64,000 nt of DNA from Rhabdophis nuchalis (lineage: Eukaryota > Chordata > Lepidosauria > Squamata > Natricidae). Both the position numbers and the translations under genes were made by a program. This document shows positions 45,291 to 57,633 of this stretch, in pieces; positions within the stretch are counted from its first letter, which is position 1; each line of letters opens with the position of its first letter. Location of the stretch: positions 68,681,105 to 68,745,104 of the forward strand of contig CM077643.1 in assembly GCA_039707465.1 (NCBI GenBank). The letters run 5' to 3'. The notes below the pieces were generated by a model that made no database searches, was not told where the DNA came from, and worked only from the letters and a program-made list of their open reading frames with translations.

Positions 45291-46425
45291 CAAGAATGCT
45301 AATAGCATGAGGCTGGGAAAGAGCCAACAAAATTCAAGTGGCACCAGTTTCAGCCCTTTAAAACTGCACTGCAGTCAGGTTAATTCCATTGATATTTTAA
45401 AATGTTAGAGTTGCAGAATCTGATCTTCATTTGTAATTGGAAAGATTACTTGCTTTACCAAGCCCACATTGCTGATGCCATGCTTTTATACACATACGCT
45501 AATCTTTCACTCAATTATCTTCTCTAAATAATAATAAAAAACTACATTTGAGAATATAACCACCATCTATTTTATAACCTTTCCAATTTGAAGCAGAACT
45601 AGCTTGGTTAAAATGGCAGTACATATGTTATGACTGTGTTTTTCAAAATTCCTGGGTACGTTTTACATAATTGGTTCTTGTTTAAGTTTGAGACTTACAA
45701 GGATCATTTATAAGACACCAAAGAAGATAAAAAGCTAGTGTAAGGAACAGAAAACAGATAGAGAAACTATGTTTAACATAGGGGAAGTATTAAGTGGGTC
45801 CCATATGGATTAAAACTTAGATCCCTGCTGCCTTTTATCCATCTAAATGATTCAGACAGTAGGATCAAGTTGAATGATTACATCTGATGATACTGATTGT
45901 AATGTATGGAACATGAAGACTGCTGCCTGAAAGGGGGGGGGGACTTTAAAAGAAGGAGAAAATCTGAAACATAGTACAACCCAGTCACATAAAAAAGTAA
46001 AATAAACAGTAGCCCATAATACGGAGCTACACAGAGATTCTAGTCTCCCACTGAAGGGAGATTTCTGGTCCTCATACTAATAACTTTGAGCCTTTTGTAT
46101 GTTTTTAAATCTATAGAGCATGTGGTGATTGTACAAGCTGAAGATGAAAATTCCTTCTATGAAACTTATTAATACAAAACTGCCAGACAGAGATATCTAT
46201 TTTAAGTTTTTTTAAAAAAAGGCAATGGCTTTATGGATTGGGCTAAAAAGACAAAATGTCTACTATAAGTCTAAACTTCTGCAAAAATCTGCTCTAAAAT
46301 ATTGACTGTCAACATAATACTGGAGAATTCTGTGTTTGACTTTCTTTCTCCATGTGGTAATACCCATGCCCGCAGCATGCCTGTGGATATAGGATAACTC
46401 CCTTTTCCCCCTTTTCTTTTGGGGG
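45291..46425. other. AT-rich DNA, nothing recognised
   Basis: No feature supported; a G9 run lies near 45939. Confidence 0.5.
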
Positions 46426-46436
46426 GGGGAGATATA

Positions 46437-46788
46437 AGGTAAAGATAAAGGTTCCCCTCACACATATGCGTGAGGGGAACTTTTACTGACTCTAGGGGGT
46501 GGTGCACATCTCCTATTCAAAGCCGAAGAACCAGCGCTGTCTCCATGGTCATGTGGCTGGCATGACTAAATGACAAAGGCACATGGAAGGCTGTTATCTT
46601 CCCAACAAAGTGGTCCCTATTTTTCTACTTGCATTTTTACATGTTTTTGAACTGCTGGGTTGGCAGAAGCTGGGACAAGTAATGGGAGCTCACTCTGTTA
46701 CATGACGCTAGGGATTCAAACCACCAAACTGCTGACCTTTCTTAACTACAAGCTCAGCATCTTAGCCACTGAGCCATCACATCTCTTT
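46437..46788 (-). mobile_element. Sauria-type tRNA SINE with target duplication
   Basis: Minus strand: the head 'gatgtgatggctcagtggct' (A box), 'cccagcttctgccaacccag', 'aatagggaccactttgttgg', and the end 'ggggaacctttatctttacc'. Flanks 'ggggagatata' at 46426-46436 and 46789-46799. The tail holds a perfect 10-bp inverted repeat (gttcccctca/tgaggggaac, 46452-46481), not seen in the copy at 36622. Confidence 0.87.
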
Positions 46789-46799
46789 GGGGAGATATA

Positions 46800-47450
46800 C
46801 TAACATTTAATTCATAATAAGAAAAGAGCTGAAAAAATTGATTGAAATTAAACCTCACAAAATCTAGGTAACCTTAACGAACATTTCAATTGTTTGATAA
46901 CAAAATAGTAGTCTAAGGTGTTTTTTTTTCCCAGTGCTTCACTGGGTCACTTAAACCATTTAAAAAAAAAGTGTAAAAAAGCCAAGGTTAAGTATAAAAT
47001 CCTCCAAAATGCAAAGGAACATGGAGGATTGGGATTGATTTGAAAACATATTTTTGTGAGCTGCTACATACGTAGTTTGTATGAAGAGTATGTGCTGCTG
47101 AGAAATAAGAAAATTTTAGAAGAGCACAAGCTGAGGTTTGGGTCACCTGGCTTTTCATGATGAGACAAAGTTAAGGTTAAAGTAGCTTTTAAAATTAGTA
47201 GTGCTACATTGAGTACTTGGAATACATAGAAACTGAGATTGTGTCAACAAACGCTTTTATGGGTTTTAGCACAACACATATTTTATAGACAACCAGCTGG
47301 CAGGCAAAGAGATGCTTAACCTAGTGATAGTTGTTAGAACAAAAAATTGAGAACAGAAGATAAACTCGAGATCAATTGATTCCAGAAGAATTTAGTTTTT
47401 AATGGTTTTGTTCACTCATAAAAGAAAGATTATAGTTAGATAAAAGGACA
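46800..47450. other. AT-rich DNA, nothing recognised
   Basis: No feature supported. Confidence 0.5.
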
Positions 47451-47557
47451 TTTGGAAGAGACAGAACTTGAAATCGAACTACATTTGCTAACACTACTAT
47501 ACAAAGCATATCAGAGAAATCAGCATTCAAAGCATTCAGGCAAATCACCCTTTAATA

Positions 47558-47692
47558 CAGGGGTCTCCAACCTTTGCAACTTTAAGTCTGAAGGACTTCA
47601 GCTCCCAGACTTCTCCAGCCAGCTTTGCTGGCTGGAGAATTCTGGGAGCTGAAGTCCTTCAGACTTAAAGTTGCAAAGGTTGGAGACCCCTG
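47558..47692. mobile_element. Near-perfect palindromic hAT MITE, target duplication ctttaata
   Basis: 135 bp that is almost wholly one inverted repeat: the left arm CAGGGGTCTCCAACCTTTGC...GGACTTCAGCTCCCAGA is repeated in reverse complement at the right. Flanks 47550-47557 and 47693-47700 are identical 'ctttaata'. The centre 'gccagctttgctggc' is itself palindromic. No frame. A broken relative is at 8760-8812. Confidence 0.93.
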
Positions 47693-47699
47693 CTTTAAT

Positions 47700-48060
47700 A
47701 GACAGATAGAGATAAACCACAGTTACACATCATTAAAAAAAGATAATAAAAAGCTAAGTAGGGGAAAAAAGGATCAGAACACATTCCTGTCCATCAACCA
47801 ACACCATGATAAACATGGATTAGCACAAGACAAACAATCAAGCAAAACAACAACAACAACAACAACAGCACTCTAATTAGGAACTACCAAGAAGAAAACC
47901 ATACAACATTGGCAAGTCATGCTACTAAATATAATCAAAAAGCAAAGAGCACATTCACTTGCAATGTAATGTTACCTAGTTGGGTAATGAAACATCTGTA
48001 AAGCAAACAGCCAAACTCAGTGAACACCAAGGAGTTCACACTTTAAAATAACACACACTA
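47700..48060 (+). mobile_element. Candidate Penelope-like element 3' region
   Basis: 'Cattcctgtccatcaaccaa', an (AAC)n tract at 47845-47868, then 'gttacctagttgggtaatga', 'aacatctgtaaagcaaac' and 'ccaaactcagtgaacaccaa'. The GTAATGAAAC core is shared with 35260-35420. Family call from memory; the repeat itself is likely real. Confidence 0.38.
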
Positions 48061-50014
48061 ATATACTATTACCTTATACAAAGTGGAACATGGGGATGCT
48101 AAGCAAGGAAATAGCAAATTAGTAGACTAATTTGAAGCTGCAAGATGATTTTTGAATCTAATTAAAGTATGCACTGAGAAAATAATTATCACCTAATAAG
48201 CTGCTTCTTTTGTGTTCGTTTCCTACAATCATGATTATAAGACAAAAGCTTCTCTTCATTTTTTAAGAACATGGGTTTCAATTTTATTTATATTGGTGTT
48301 TCTTAAGTGTTTTACTTTGTGTGATATTGAATTAACAAGGGTTTTCTTCTGTGAATTAAAATTTGTCTTACAGATTTTAAAGATAAGTTGCTAAGGAGGT
48401 TAATGGAGGTGACATCGATGAACAGGCTATTTTTAAGAGTCCCATAAGGTTCTACCAATGGCTCACACTATTAATCATATTATTAACAGTCTGAGCCATA
48501 ATGTAAAGTTCTGGGTGAAATAAAAAGAAAAAGACATAACAAAGTTTAAGAGAGAAAGTAGACTTAGAGTAAATATTATAAATAATATTTATACAGAATA
48601 TCTTCTCATTTGTTTATTTCCACTAATAGATCAGGCTGCTTGTTCAGCCCAATAAATGTATCTTTACATGGAATAATCAGTGCCTATTAGCAGTTAACCC
48701 TGAAAAATATCATGGAATAGAATAACTATAACTAATTAAATGTAACACTATCATGAAATCATAAATGCATTCCCTACATCATTTTAAACTCTACTGACAT
48801 TATTCTGAACCAACATTATGCTAAACTCAGGTTATAGTGATGTTCATTTGAACACGTATTCTTTGAGCATATACTTACAGTGATGATAGATTCCTCTTCT
48901 ACCACCTTTGAAAAAGTGTACCACTATAAACACTATTGTTCCATCAGAATGTAATATGGAATACTTTTAGAACAATGTTTGCTGCATTTCTGTCCTACTT
49001 TTTTCCCTTCAACTCAACGTTGCCTATCAGTAGGAAAGCCAAATATCAACCACTCTAGGGAACATCAGGAAAGACAGAATTAGAAGTTTGGGTTTTTTTT
49101 TCCCTGCAACATTATTTTGCAGGTCACCCCTCTACCTCCCAGTGCAATAGTTCTAGGGCTGTTTCTGGCAAATCTTGTGTTCTGCTAAATGTAAATAAAA
49201 AACTGCCTCTTTTCTCTTTCTTCTCTCTCCTTTCTGCAATATTAATTTCTCAAAATTATTTCTAGCTTCCCTTCCTCGTTGTGGTTAATCAGTTTAAGAG
49301 TACTCTATGCTCTCCATAAAATATTCCTCTTATTCTCAAGTGATTCAGCTACAAAATTTTCAGTTTTCTTCTCCTTCACAAGTCTGGGTTGGTATCTATT
49401 TACACCACTATCCCAAAGCTGTGTTTATTTATTATTTCCTAACAAATATGTTTGAGTTCCTAGCAATGACTCCTGGCAATAAAATAATATCTTAATATTT
49501 AATCATTTCATGTATTGCTAAATATTTGAAATCATCTTTATCATCATTATTACCAACTGTTCTTCAGATAAATAAAAACTGTTTTTATTTTCCTAAAACT
49601 TTAAGTCACAATTCAAAACACAGGTGTAGGTCATTGCATGGATGGCCTCGGATTCTGCCTCAGAAAGGACAACCTTCTTTTAAAAGGCTGTCAAAGCATG
49701 GGTGTCTTTTTGAGTTGTCATGTTTTAAAGGTTGCTTTGATTAAAGAGAGATTGCCATAAAAAGAGAAATAAGAAAGTTGTGCACCAACAGCCTGCAATT
49801 AGTGGGAGATGTCCACATACAATTCTTTGGAATCTATTTTAGAGTAGACTCCATTTCCATAAGCACAGAGTATTTTTAATCACAGAAAAGAAGAGGGTGT
49901 GATTTATCATTACTAATTTCCTCTCATTCCCCTAGCATGTTTTCTAAAGTCTCCCACAATCCGCCACAAAGGATGACAAGTGAAAAATATTGAGAACTCC
50001 TATTGTATGAGTGG
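48061..50014. other. AT-rich DNA, nothing recognised
   Basis: Almost 2 kb with no repeat I can name and no credible frame. Confidence 0.5.
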
Positions 50015-50022
50015 ACAATGAC

Positions 50023-50173
50023 CAGAGGTGGGTTGCTCCTGGTTTGGCCTGGATCAGGCAAAACGGTAGTAAGGGTGGCGGGAGGCTCCACCCACCCGCC
50101 CAGACGCTACTGTGCTTGCGTAGAAGCATCGCTTGGCTGAACCGGTAGTAAAAAAATTGGCAACCCACCACTG
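50023..50173. mobile_element. hAT MITE, weak target duplication
   Basis: 151 bp. Termini CAGAGGTGGGTTGC and GCAACCCACCACTG are inverted repeats. Flanks 'acaatgac' and 'acatacac' match at 5 of 8 positions. GC-rich interior ('aggctccacccacccgccc'). Termini resemble 10907-11141. Confidence 0.78.
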
Positions 50174-50181
50174 ACATACAC

Positions 50182-51885
50182 CTATTTTCAAGATGATAAA
50201 GTGAATTTAAATGCATTTTCATAGGATAAATACTGAATTGTTTCTTTTTCAAATTTCAAGCTCATGTTGATGCCTCTTCAAGATTAAAAACTACAATGCA
50301 GCATTCAGGAAGTGCAAACAGCAGCAAGTAAAACATTCCGATCTGCCAAATTTGGCTAGGAATTACAGGTCGACTTAGTGCAGATTTCACTGACATCAAA
50401 TTCTTCAATTCTCCTAGAAATTTCACTCAGTTCAAACACTGAGCAATTGCCACATGCACATTTCTCATCATTTAGGTAGTTACCATGGAAAGATGTAAAA
50501 AGTAGCAACATCATGACAGGGATGTATATACTTCAAAAATGATTTGGACAGTAGCTCCCTGCTATTCATTAAAAAAAAAAGTCCTTTTTTCAGGCATCTG
50601 CATGAGCCTGAAAAATTGTATGTCTGATTTATGGAGTCAATTCATTACAGTTAATATAACTCTCTAATGAATAGCAGAGAGGACCTTACAGATGGTCCAA
50701 AGCACTCCTTCCAAATCAGTACAACTCTGTGATGGACCTCAAGCCCCTCCTGGATTTTTTTCCCATTGCCAGATGTGTCTGTCTATAAGTACTCCATTTA
50801 TATTTACAGTTTAGGAAATATGTCAGGAATTGGTATGGATGCATAGCTGGAGATGTTTAATAAAATGAAATACACATATGGCAAGTGCATTGTCATAAGA
50901 ATAATAAATAGGAAGAATGGCTAGAAGAAAGGAAGGTAAAAACTGTCAACTGCCTATACATGGAATGTAAAGCCATATGTTTGGGGTAAGTTTGTGTAAT
51001 GAGGGTTTAAGTTATACTGGTTTGTGTGTGCTGATGTGAATTGAACATAGACAGCATGTAGGGATGATAGAAGACAAATGATTTTAGCTGTGAGTGGTCT
51101 GTGTTTAAGGCAATAAATTATGGGAAGGAAATAAACTGTTCCTTCAATCCAATATATATAATAAAAATACAATATATAATCTTCATGTTCATAACTGCAA
51201 TTTTTAATAATAGGCAAGGAAAAAGAGGGTTTTCTGCCTTACCATGTTTCTATATTGTAGGAAACATCACAAGAAATGCATTATTTAAATAGCATGAAAA
51301 AATTGATGGCCAAAAACTCTGTAATGTATAAATATAAAATACAAGCATCTTCTTGGCATACACTTGGAATAAACAAAGTGGTGGTTTATTAAAATGATGG
51401 ACGTAGTGATGATGTTTCATCCAAAACCATTAGAAGTCTCTAACTTAGGATTCAAACTTTTTTGTTATGACGGACAGGATTGGATTGAGAAACATTTATG
51501 ATGAGATGTAATCCTACAGACAATTCCTTGTTTCCCCTGACAATAGGGAGAATAGAAGGCTAACTGGGCCCATTTCATAACCAAAAATCCTAACCCTAAC
51601 CCTCAATCTGGTAATTTGGTATTTCCAAGACTGAAGGAACCCTATTGTAAGAAGGAAATAAACAAACCAACAAAAATGACACCAAAGTGAGTAAATACAA
51701 AAAAAAATGTTCATGGGGTTATTTTCTTTTTCTGGCAACAATCATTATTTCCTAATCCTGACATCTGCTGGTATGGGGGAAAATGGAAGAAAAATGTTTG
51801 CAAGGGAGAAGAAGGTTCAGACAAAAAGAAAAAAAATGGAGACAAAGAGAACGCAGAATATAAATACATAATAATGGTATTAATG
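50182..51885. other. AT-rich DNA, nothing recognised
   Basis: No gene. Two telomere-like units (ccctaa) at 51590-51603 are too few to call. Confidence 0.5.
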
Positions 51886-52064
51886 AAATGGTATAAGGTT
51901 CCTGCCCACGCAGGGGGCCTTCCAACTCTGCTATTGTATTGTATTGTATTGTATTGTATTGTATTGTATTGTATTGTATTGTATTGTATTGTATTGTATT
52001 GTATTGTATTGTATTGTATTGTATTGTATTGTATTGTATTGTATTGTATTGTATTGTATTGTAT
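51886..52064 (+). repeat. (ATTGT)n microsatellite grown from a CR1 3' tail
   Basis: 'Aatggtataaggttcctgcc', 'cacgcaggggg' and 'ccttccaactctgctattg' are the last CR1 bases (with a ~25-base deletion). They lead without a break into about 26 units of ATTGT (51932-52064). The tail unit equals that of the CR1 copies in the Helitron, so the satellite came from the CR1 tail. Long frames here (YCIVL / YNTIQ repeats) are not genes. Confidence 0.9.
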
Positions 52065-52475
52065 AATAGTAGAAAATACAATTTGGAAAAAGAGGTATCA
52101 CAAATAGGGGTGTCACAAAGTAAGAAAAAAGGTGATCTCCTGTGACTTTGGCTTAATTCTACTCATGTCCACAAATCAGTCCTCTATTAGTTCATCCTTG
52201 CTTTCATTAATCCTTTTCCTTCTGAGAGGATTACAAAATGTGGGCACAAAAAAATTCTTTCCCCCCAGTTTTCTTATAGATAATGAAGATTAGTTATGTA
52301 CAAACATGAATAGGAAACGCAGAGCTATCCATCATTGATTAAAGAAGGTGAGGATAAAGTTCTGTAGACAGAGCCTTGATTTTTTTTTACCCCTTGAATC
52401 TTGAACACAGATTAGTAATTTGTCTTTATTTAGAAAAACCTACAAACCTATTTATTTGCCAGCTATTATTATAGC
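52065..52475. other. AT-rich DNA, nothing recognised
   Basis: No feature supported. Confidence 0.5.
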
Positions 52476-52483
52476 CTCTAGAA

Positions 52484-53077
52484 CCATGATGGTGAACCTA
52501 TGGAATGTGTGCCACAGGTGCCACGTAGAGTCATTTCTGAAGGCACACAAGGCATTGCCCTGTCAGCTTCGGTGTGCATGCACACATTGACCAGCTGATT
52601 TTTGGCCTTGATTTTTGGCCATTTTGGGGGCCAAAAACCACTGAACATGCAACCGGAAGTTTGGGAACAGACATCCTGTTTGTGCATTAGGCTATTTTTC
52701 ACCTTCTGAAGGCTTCAGGGAAGCCTCCTGAAGTCTCCGGAGGGCAAAAAACTGCCCAACATGCAAACTGGAAGTTCACAAACCCTCGGGTGGGGGGTGG
52801 TAACTGTTTTCACCCTCCCCAGGCTCCTAGAAAGCATCTGGAGCCTGTGGAGGATGAAAAACGAACCTACTAGAAGTTGGAAAATAGGCCATTTCCAGCC
52901 TCCAGGGAGGGAGGGCAGTGGGCTTCAAGAAAGCCATGGAAGCAGGGGGGACACATTCACATGTGCAGGGGGAAAGGCACGGGGAGGCATTTAATTATGG
53001 GGATGGGCACGCAAGTGTGCATGATAGCTTGCACGCACGCTTTTGGTACCCAAGGCAAAAAAGGTTCACCATCACTG
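52484..53077. mobile_element. Long hAT element, target duplication ctctagaa
   Basis: 594 bp, the longest member of the family with 14900-15267 and 30912-31252: termini 'ccatgatggtgaacctat' and 'aaggttcaccatcactg', flanks 52476-52483 and 53078-53085 both 'ctctagaa'. It repeats a 'ggagggcaaaaaac...aaactggaag' block internally, which explains part of the extra length. No transposase motif; frames of 60-77 codons are without similarity. Confidence 0.9.
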
Positions 53078-53085
53078 CTCTAGAA

Positions 53086-55849
53086 AATTTATCACATTCA
53101 ATATAAAAATGGATATAATACAACAACAAATTCATTCAAATCAATATCATATATAAAAAGTTGTCATGAGCCATATAGCTCTGGACCAAAATGTGTTGTT
53201 CTTCACCAATTGTGGTACCTTATATATCTCAAAACATATCCCTGAAACTAGCAAGTTTAAAAGCCAAGGAACATTGTGGTCTTACATGCACTTTGAAAGA
53301 CATCCTAAATAACTGTCATGGGAAATATCTTTTAGATGCAACAATCTATAGGAATGCCCAGTCTGGGAAATATCTTGCTCTTACATTAATATGCTTAAGT
53401 TGGATGCCCAAAAAACCAAAACATAAGAAAAGAAAAATCACAAATGGTAAGCAGAACATTAACTAAGTTAGAATGAGTTTGTATCAACCTTGGCTGTTAT
53501 GGAGTCCAGTTTCTGCTTGATGCAAATTATCATTTTGCAATCCTCAGCTCTGTGTTTCTTCTTAAAGTGAGGAGCAATTTAGCCACAGGCTTGGATGCCA
53601 TGCAGTTGTACAAATGATTGCAAATAGCTTTATAAACAAGTTGGAATCATTCTCCATATTCTTTCCAGTTATACTAATGAAAAATATTGCTTCTATTCCT
53701 TCCTTTAACAAGCATTTCTTAATATGCTTTCATGTGCTATCAATAGCATGTAACTTAGCATAAAGTTGAGTTTCTGAAGTTCTTCCAAGGGCTTGTAATG
53801 TGTACCCTGAAACTGGACTTCTGGGACGAAATATTTTATAGAGAATATGCAGTTCATAATAAGCCTTGCTCCATCTGGTTTGCTAAGAGAATCAATGTCA
53901 ACTTCAAATATTGAAAGAAAAAATCACTCAAAGGAATAAAATGGCTTAGTTTTTTTTATTTCTTTAGCTTAATTTGCCACTTTCCTGATCAAAATGCATA
54001 CTTTCAGATAATTATAGTTTTAAACAAATGTATGGCAGTTCCATGTAGATATTTTTAGACCTTAATAGTTGAGATGGGGAAGGGAGAGGAAGGTAAAAAG
54101 AAAAGAAAAATGGGGAAATGAGAAGAAGAATCAAGAAAAGCATATTTTATATAAGAAGCTATTCTGCCAGTAATTTAAATGTCATTATATCCCCACTATT
54201 ATAATTATTATACAATAATATTGAATGCTTATTATTTTATATTGATAATAAGTAAATTTATAAATAGAAATTGATCCAAGGCTGTAAATTCGTTTCAACA
54301 TTTTTTTTTGCTGCATCCTCATATCCCATAAATCCATAATTATTTTTATAGTGATAAATGCATGGGATCTGCAGAAGGCCTAAGCAGAGAGACAAATGAT
54401 GAAACATCATAGTGATGTGAGCATGCAAATGCGGCAACTCTGATAAGGATATGCTGCAACTTATAAGGATGCTGGCTGATAAATTACAGGTTTACACTTT
54501 GACCATAATGCCTGGAGCCAGCCATTTCGGTACATTCTCTGCGGCTTTTAGTAAGCATGGCAGAATATGGATTGTTTCAACTGTTTATTATGCATACATT
54601 TTAGTCTGCAAATAGCCACCACCAAAAGCTTAATCCATGCACAGAGAGAGAAGGAGAGATTGAGAGGGAGAGGGAGGGAGGGGGAGGAAGAGGGAGAGGA
54701 AGAGAAAGAGTGGGGGAGAGAAGCATTTTCCTGCAAAATCAGGGTCTAGTGGGGTTTTTTTTTTTGAGAGTGGGAGAATCAAGCAAAGTTGATCCATTTG
54801 TTGCAACAGAATTGCCAGAGCCTGACATTGTTAGCTGCAAGACGGTGATAGTAATTTAAGACACTGCTAATTCAACTTTTGCAAAGTGACATCTGAAGAC
54901 AAATGAGTATAAAATGGAGCATAACAGGATAATGTTTGAAAGTACTGCTACAAGCTTGTATGTAAAGAAACCATCTGGACATCAAATATGGCATTTCTCT
55001 TTTTATTAAAAACTCATGTATGCATTAAAAATAAACATGAAACCGCGTCTTCCCTATTGGTCAAATAAGAATATTATTCATAATCTGCTCTGAATTGAAG
55101 CCATGTTAAGGTGTAGTCAGAGAAATGCATGGATTACACCCAAAGAAGTGGGTAAAGCCAAGGGGAATCAGATTAGATTCAGACAGCATTCAATGCTGAA
55201 ACAGTGGCCCACAAAGTCTGCAATGAATTTCCAAAGGAAAAAGAATGTGATTGCTTTCCCAATTGCTGTCAATTTATGTAATTTGGTGCCAAGGACTGGA
55301 ACACATGAACTTCTTTGGGAGCCTGCAAGCTACTGTGTGACCCATACAAATCATGCTGATCCCACTTGGTGGTATGATGTTGATTCATCTACCAAGCTGA
55401 CTGTATAGACTGTATAATTAGATTATAAGAAATGGTGCTTGAGGTTCAGTGTATGATGCTATACAGATGTAAAGCCCAAATTATGGCAACCAACAAAAGA
55501 GAATGCGACTGTGCAAGACAGAAAAATATATCTATTGGCAAAAATTCCTTTGTAAGGCTTGAACAAAGTCCTATGGTTAGGAAAATTTAAATCTGTTTAA
55601 AAGATAAAAGACAGCATTATACAAGTGCTCCCTTTTATGGATGCCACAAAAATCTTCAACAGAATGATTAAATAATTTCAAAATGTTTCACACCTCAACT
55701 GGATATCAGAGAAAAGGGACTTTACTTTACTCACCTTTCATTAGCTAGTTTTCTATGTGTTAATCACATCAGACTTTCAAATGAACTCTGAAATATAATT
55801 TTTTGCATTCCTGAAAAGATGTTTTCTAAGAGGGAGGACCAAATGAACT
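53086..55849. other. AT-rich DNA with a purine tract at 54637-54725
   Basis: GAGAGGGAGGGAGGGGGAGGAAGA-type purine run at 54637-54725. A 101-codon frame at 55103-55408 has no recognisable domain and is not called. No other feature. Confidence 0.5.
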
Positions 55850-56076
55850 AATAGCAATAGCAATGGTACTTATATACAGCTGCATAATGCTTTGCAGCCC
55901 TCTGAGTAGTTTACAATGTCAGCATATTGCCCCCAACAATCTGAGTCCTCATTTTACAGACCTCAGAAGGATGGAAGGCTGAGTCAACCTTGAGCCATTG
56001 AGAATCGAACTGCTGGCAGTCAGCAGAATCAGCCTACAATACTGCATTCTAACCAGTGTGCCACCACAGCTCTAAA
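55850..56076 (-). mobile_element. tRNA-derived SINE with L2-like tail
   Basis: Minus strand: 'gagctgtggtggcacactgg' head, 'attctcaatggctcaaggtt', 'aaaatgaggactcagattgt', 'gggggcaatatgctgacatt', tail 'gtatataagtaccattgcta'. Clear full-length copy. Confidence 0.82.
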
Positions 56077-56261
56077 TGAAAATAAATGATAAGTCAATAG
56101 GAAAGAGAGCAAATTTTATCTCCTCCACCACATTAAGCTCCCTTCTAAGAACTGATTTGTTTCTCAATAATTCCCATATCACATTTCACAGTGAATGTGT
56201 AAGGGGAACAGGATATAAACATGTGTATATATTTGATAGTAATACATAAAGATGAATTGTG

Positions 56262-57225
56262 GTGGCACACAACATATTCACATGTTTAGAATGCAGTATT
56301 GCAGGTGAACTCATTGTTGACTCCAGAAGTTTGATTCTGAGTGGTTCAAGGTTGACTCAGCCTTCTCTTCTTCTGAGGTTGGTAAAATGAGGCCCCAGAT
56401 TGTTGGGGGCAATATGCTAACATTGTAAACCACTTAGAGAGGACTGTAAAGCATTATGAAGTGGTTTTACCAGGTACGCTTGGTATGCCAATTGCGCCTC
56501 TTACTGGATCGGGTTGCCCTCCGCACAGTCACTCAAGCACTTGTGACATCTAGGCTGGACTATTGTAACACTCTCTACATGGGACTCCCCTTGAGGTGCA
56601 CTCGGAGGTTACAGCTAGTCCAGAACGCAGCCGCGCGGGTGGTCATGGGACGTAACACCTCTCCTGCGCGAGCTGCACTGGCTACCTGTGGCCTTTCGGG
56701 TGCGTTTCAAGGTGTTAATGACCATTTTTAAAGCGCTCCATGGCTCGGGGCCTAGTTACATGCGAGACCGTATCCTGCCCCATACATCCCTTCGACTGAT
56801 CTGCTCCCATAGAGAGGGCCTTCTCCGGGTGCCGTCGGCCGGGGAATGCCGGTTGGCGACACCCAGGAGAAGGGCCTTCTCTGTGGAGGGCCCAACCCTC
56901 TGGAACTACCTGCCCCCTGAACTCCGTACCACCACAGACCTCCGCCTTTTCCGCCGGCGTCTTAAAACACATTTGTTCCAACAAGCCGGCCTAGGATAAT
57001 CACCCGATCTGGACTTTTTAGTTATAAATTTTAATTAGAGAATTTTAAAATGTTTTAGCACGGGGTAATTTAATTTAATTGGATTTTAATAATTGATCTA
57101 TTTATGTGTTTTAATTTGCCTGTGCGCCGCCCAGGGTCCTTTTGTAGGAGAAGGGCGGGGTATAAATTTAATAAAATAAAATAAATAAAAATAAATATAA
57201 GTCTATGTGCTATTGTTATTGCTAT
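56262..57225 (+). mobile_element. tRNA-derived SINE split in its tail by an L2 LINE
   Basis: Left part 56262-56457: 'gtggtggcacacaacatatt', 'caaggttgactcagccttct', 'gggggcaatatgctaacatt', ending 'gcattatgaagtgg'. Right part 57196-57225: 'ataagtctatgtgctattg'. In intact relatives these join as 'gaagcggtatataagtct', so the L2 at 56458-57195 inserted in that spot. Confidence 0.82.
56458..57195 (+). mobile_element. 5'-truncated L2 LINE inside a SINE
   Basis: Encodes VLRQL-type 'VCQLRLLLDRVALRTV' and [17 protein letters not shown], then a frame break near 56650-56690, [35 protein letters not shown] and KTHLFQQAGLG, with the stop at about 56999. The UTR and tail are 'gaagggcggggtataaattt' and AATAAAATAAATAAA. 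Same tail type as 27225-27400. The GC-rich coding part is intact except for the one shift. Confidence 0.88.
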
Positions 57226-57633
57226 TCTGTTCTGTTCTCTGATAAATATATATCTATAGAACTATTCCTATCTAGTCTGGGTTTATTCAGATATGGAAGA
57301 ACTTTATAGACCTAATCTATACATATACATTATTTCTTTCATGTTAACACTTAATGGGTAATGGGGACAATAGGCATATTAACACAGAAAGATATGGCAC
57401 GTATAACCCATTCAATTCTCACTTGCTAACTGAATGGCTGGACTCCAACAGCATACTAACCCATGATTAACAATAACAGTTTATGCAATTAATTTTTTTT
57501 TATTTTACATGACACCCTAAACTACTGAACTGAATGACAAAATAAACAATCTACATTAAGTAGTTTTAATACATATATTGGAATTGTAAAATAACAGTAA
57601 CTTCAAAATAACAATACAATAAAATGTCAATGC
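57226..57633. other. AT-rich DNA, nothing recognised
   Basis: No feature supported. Confidence 0.5.

Noticed and set aside
51586..51603. Telomere-like ccctaa units
   Set aside because: Only about two and a half units; not enough for an interstitial telomeric array.
51752..52145. Frames rich in YNTIQ and YCIVL repeats
   Set aside because: Pure ATTGT pentanucleotide repeat read in several frames on both strands.
55103..55408. 101-codon open frame
   Set aside because: No recognisable domain and no splice or promoter context; compatible with chance.
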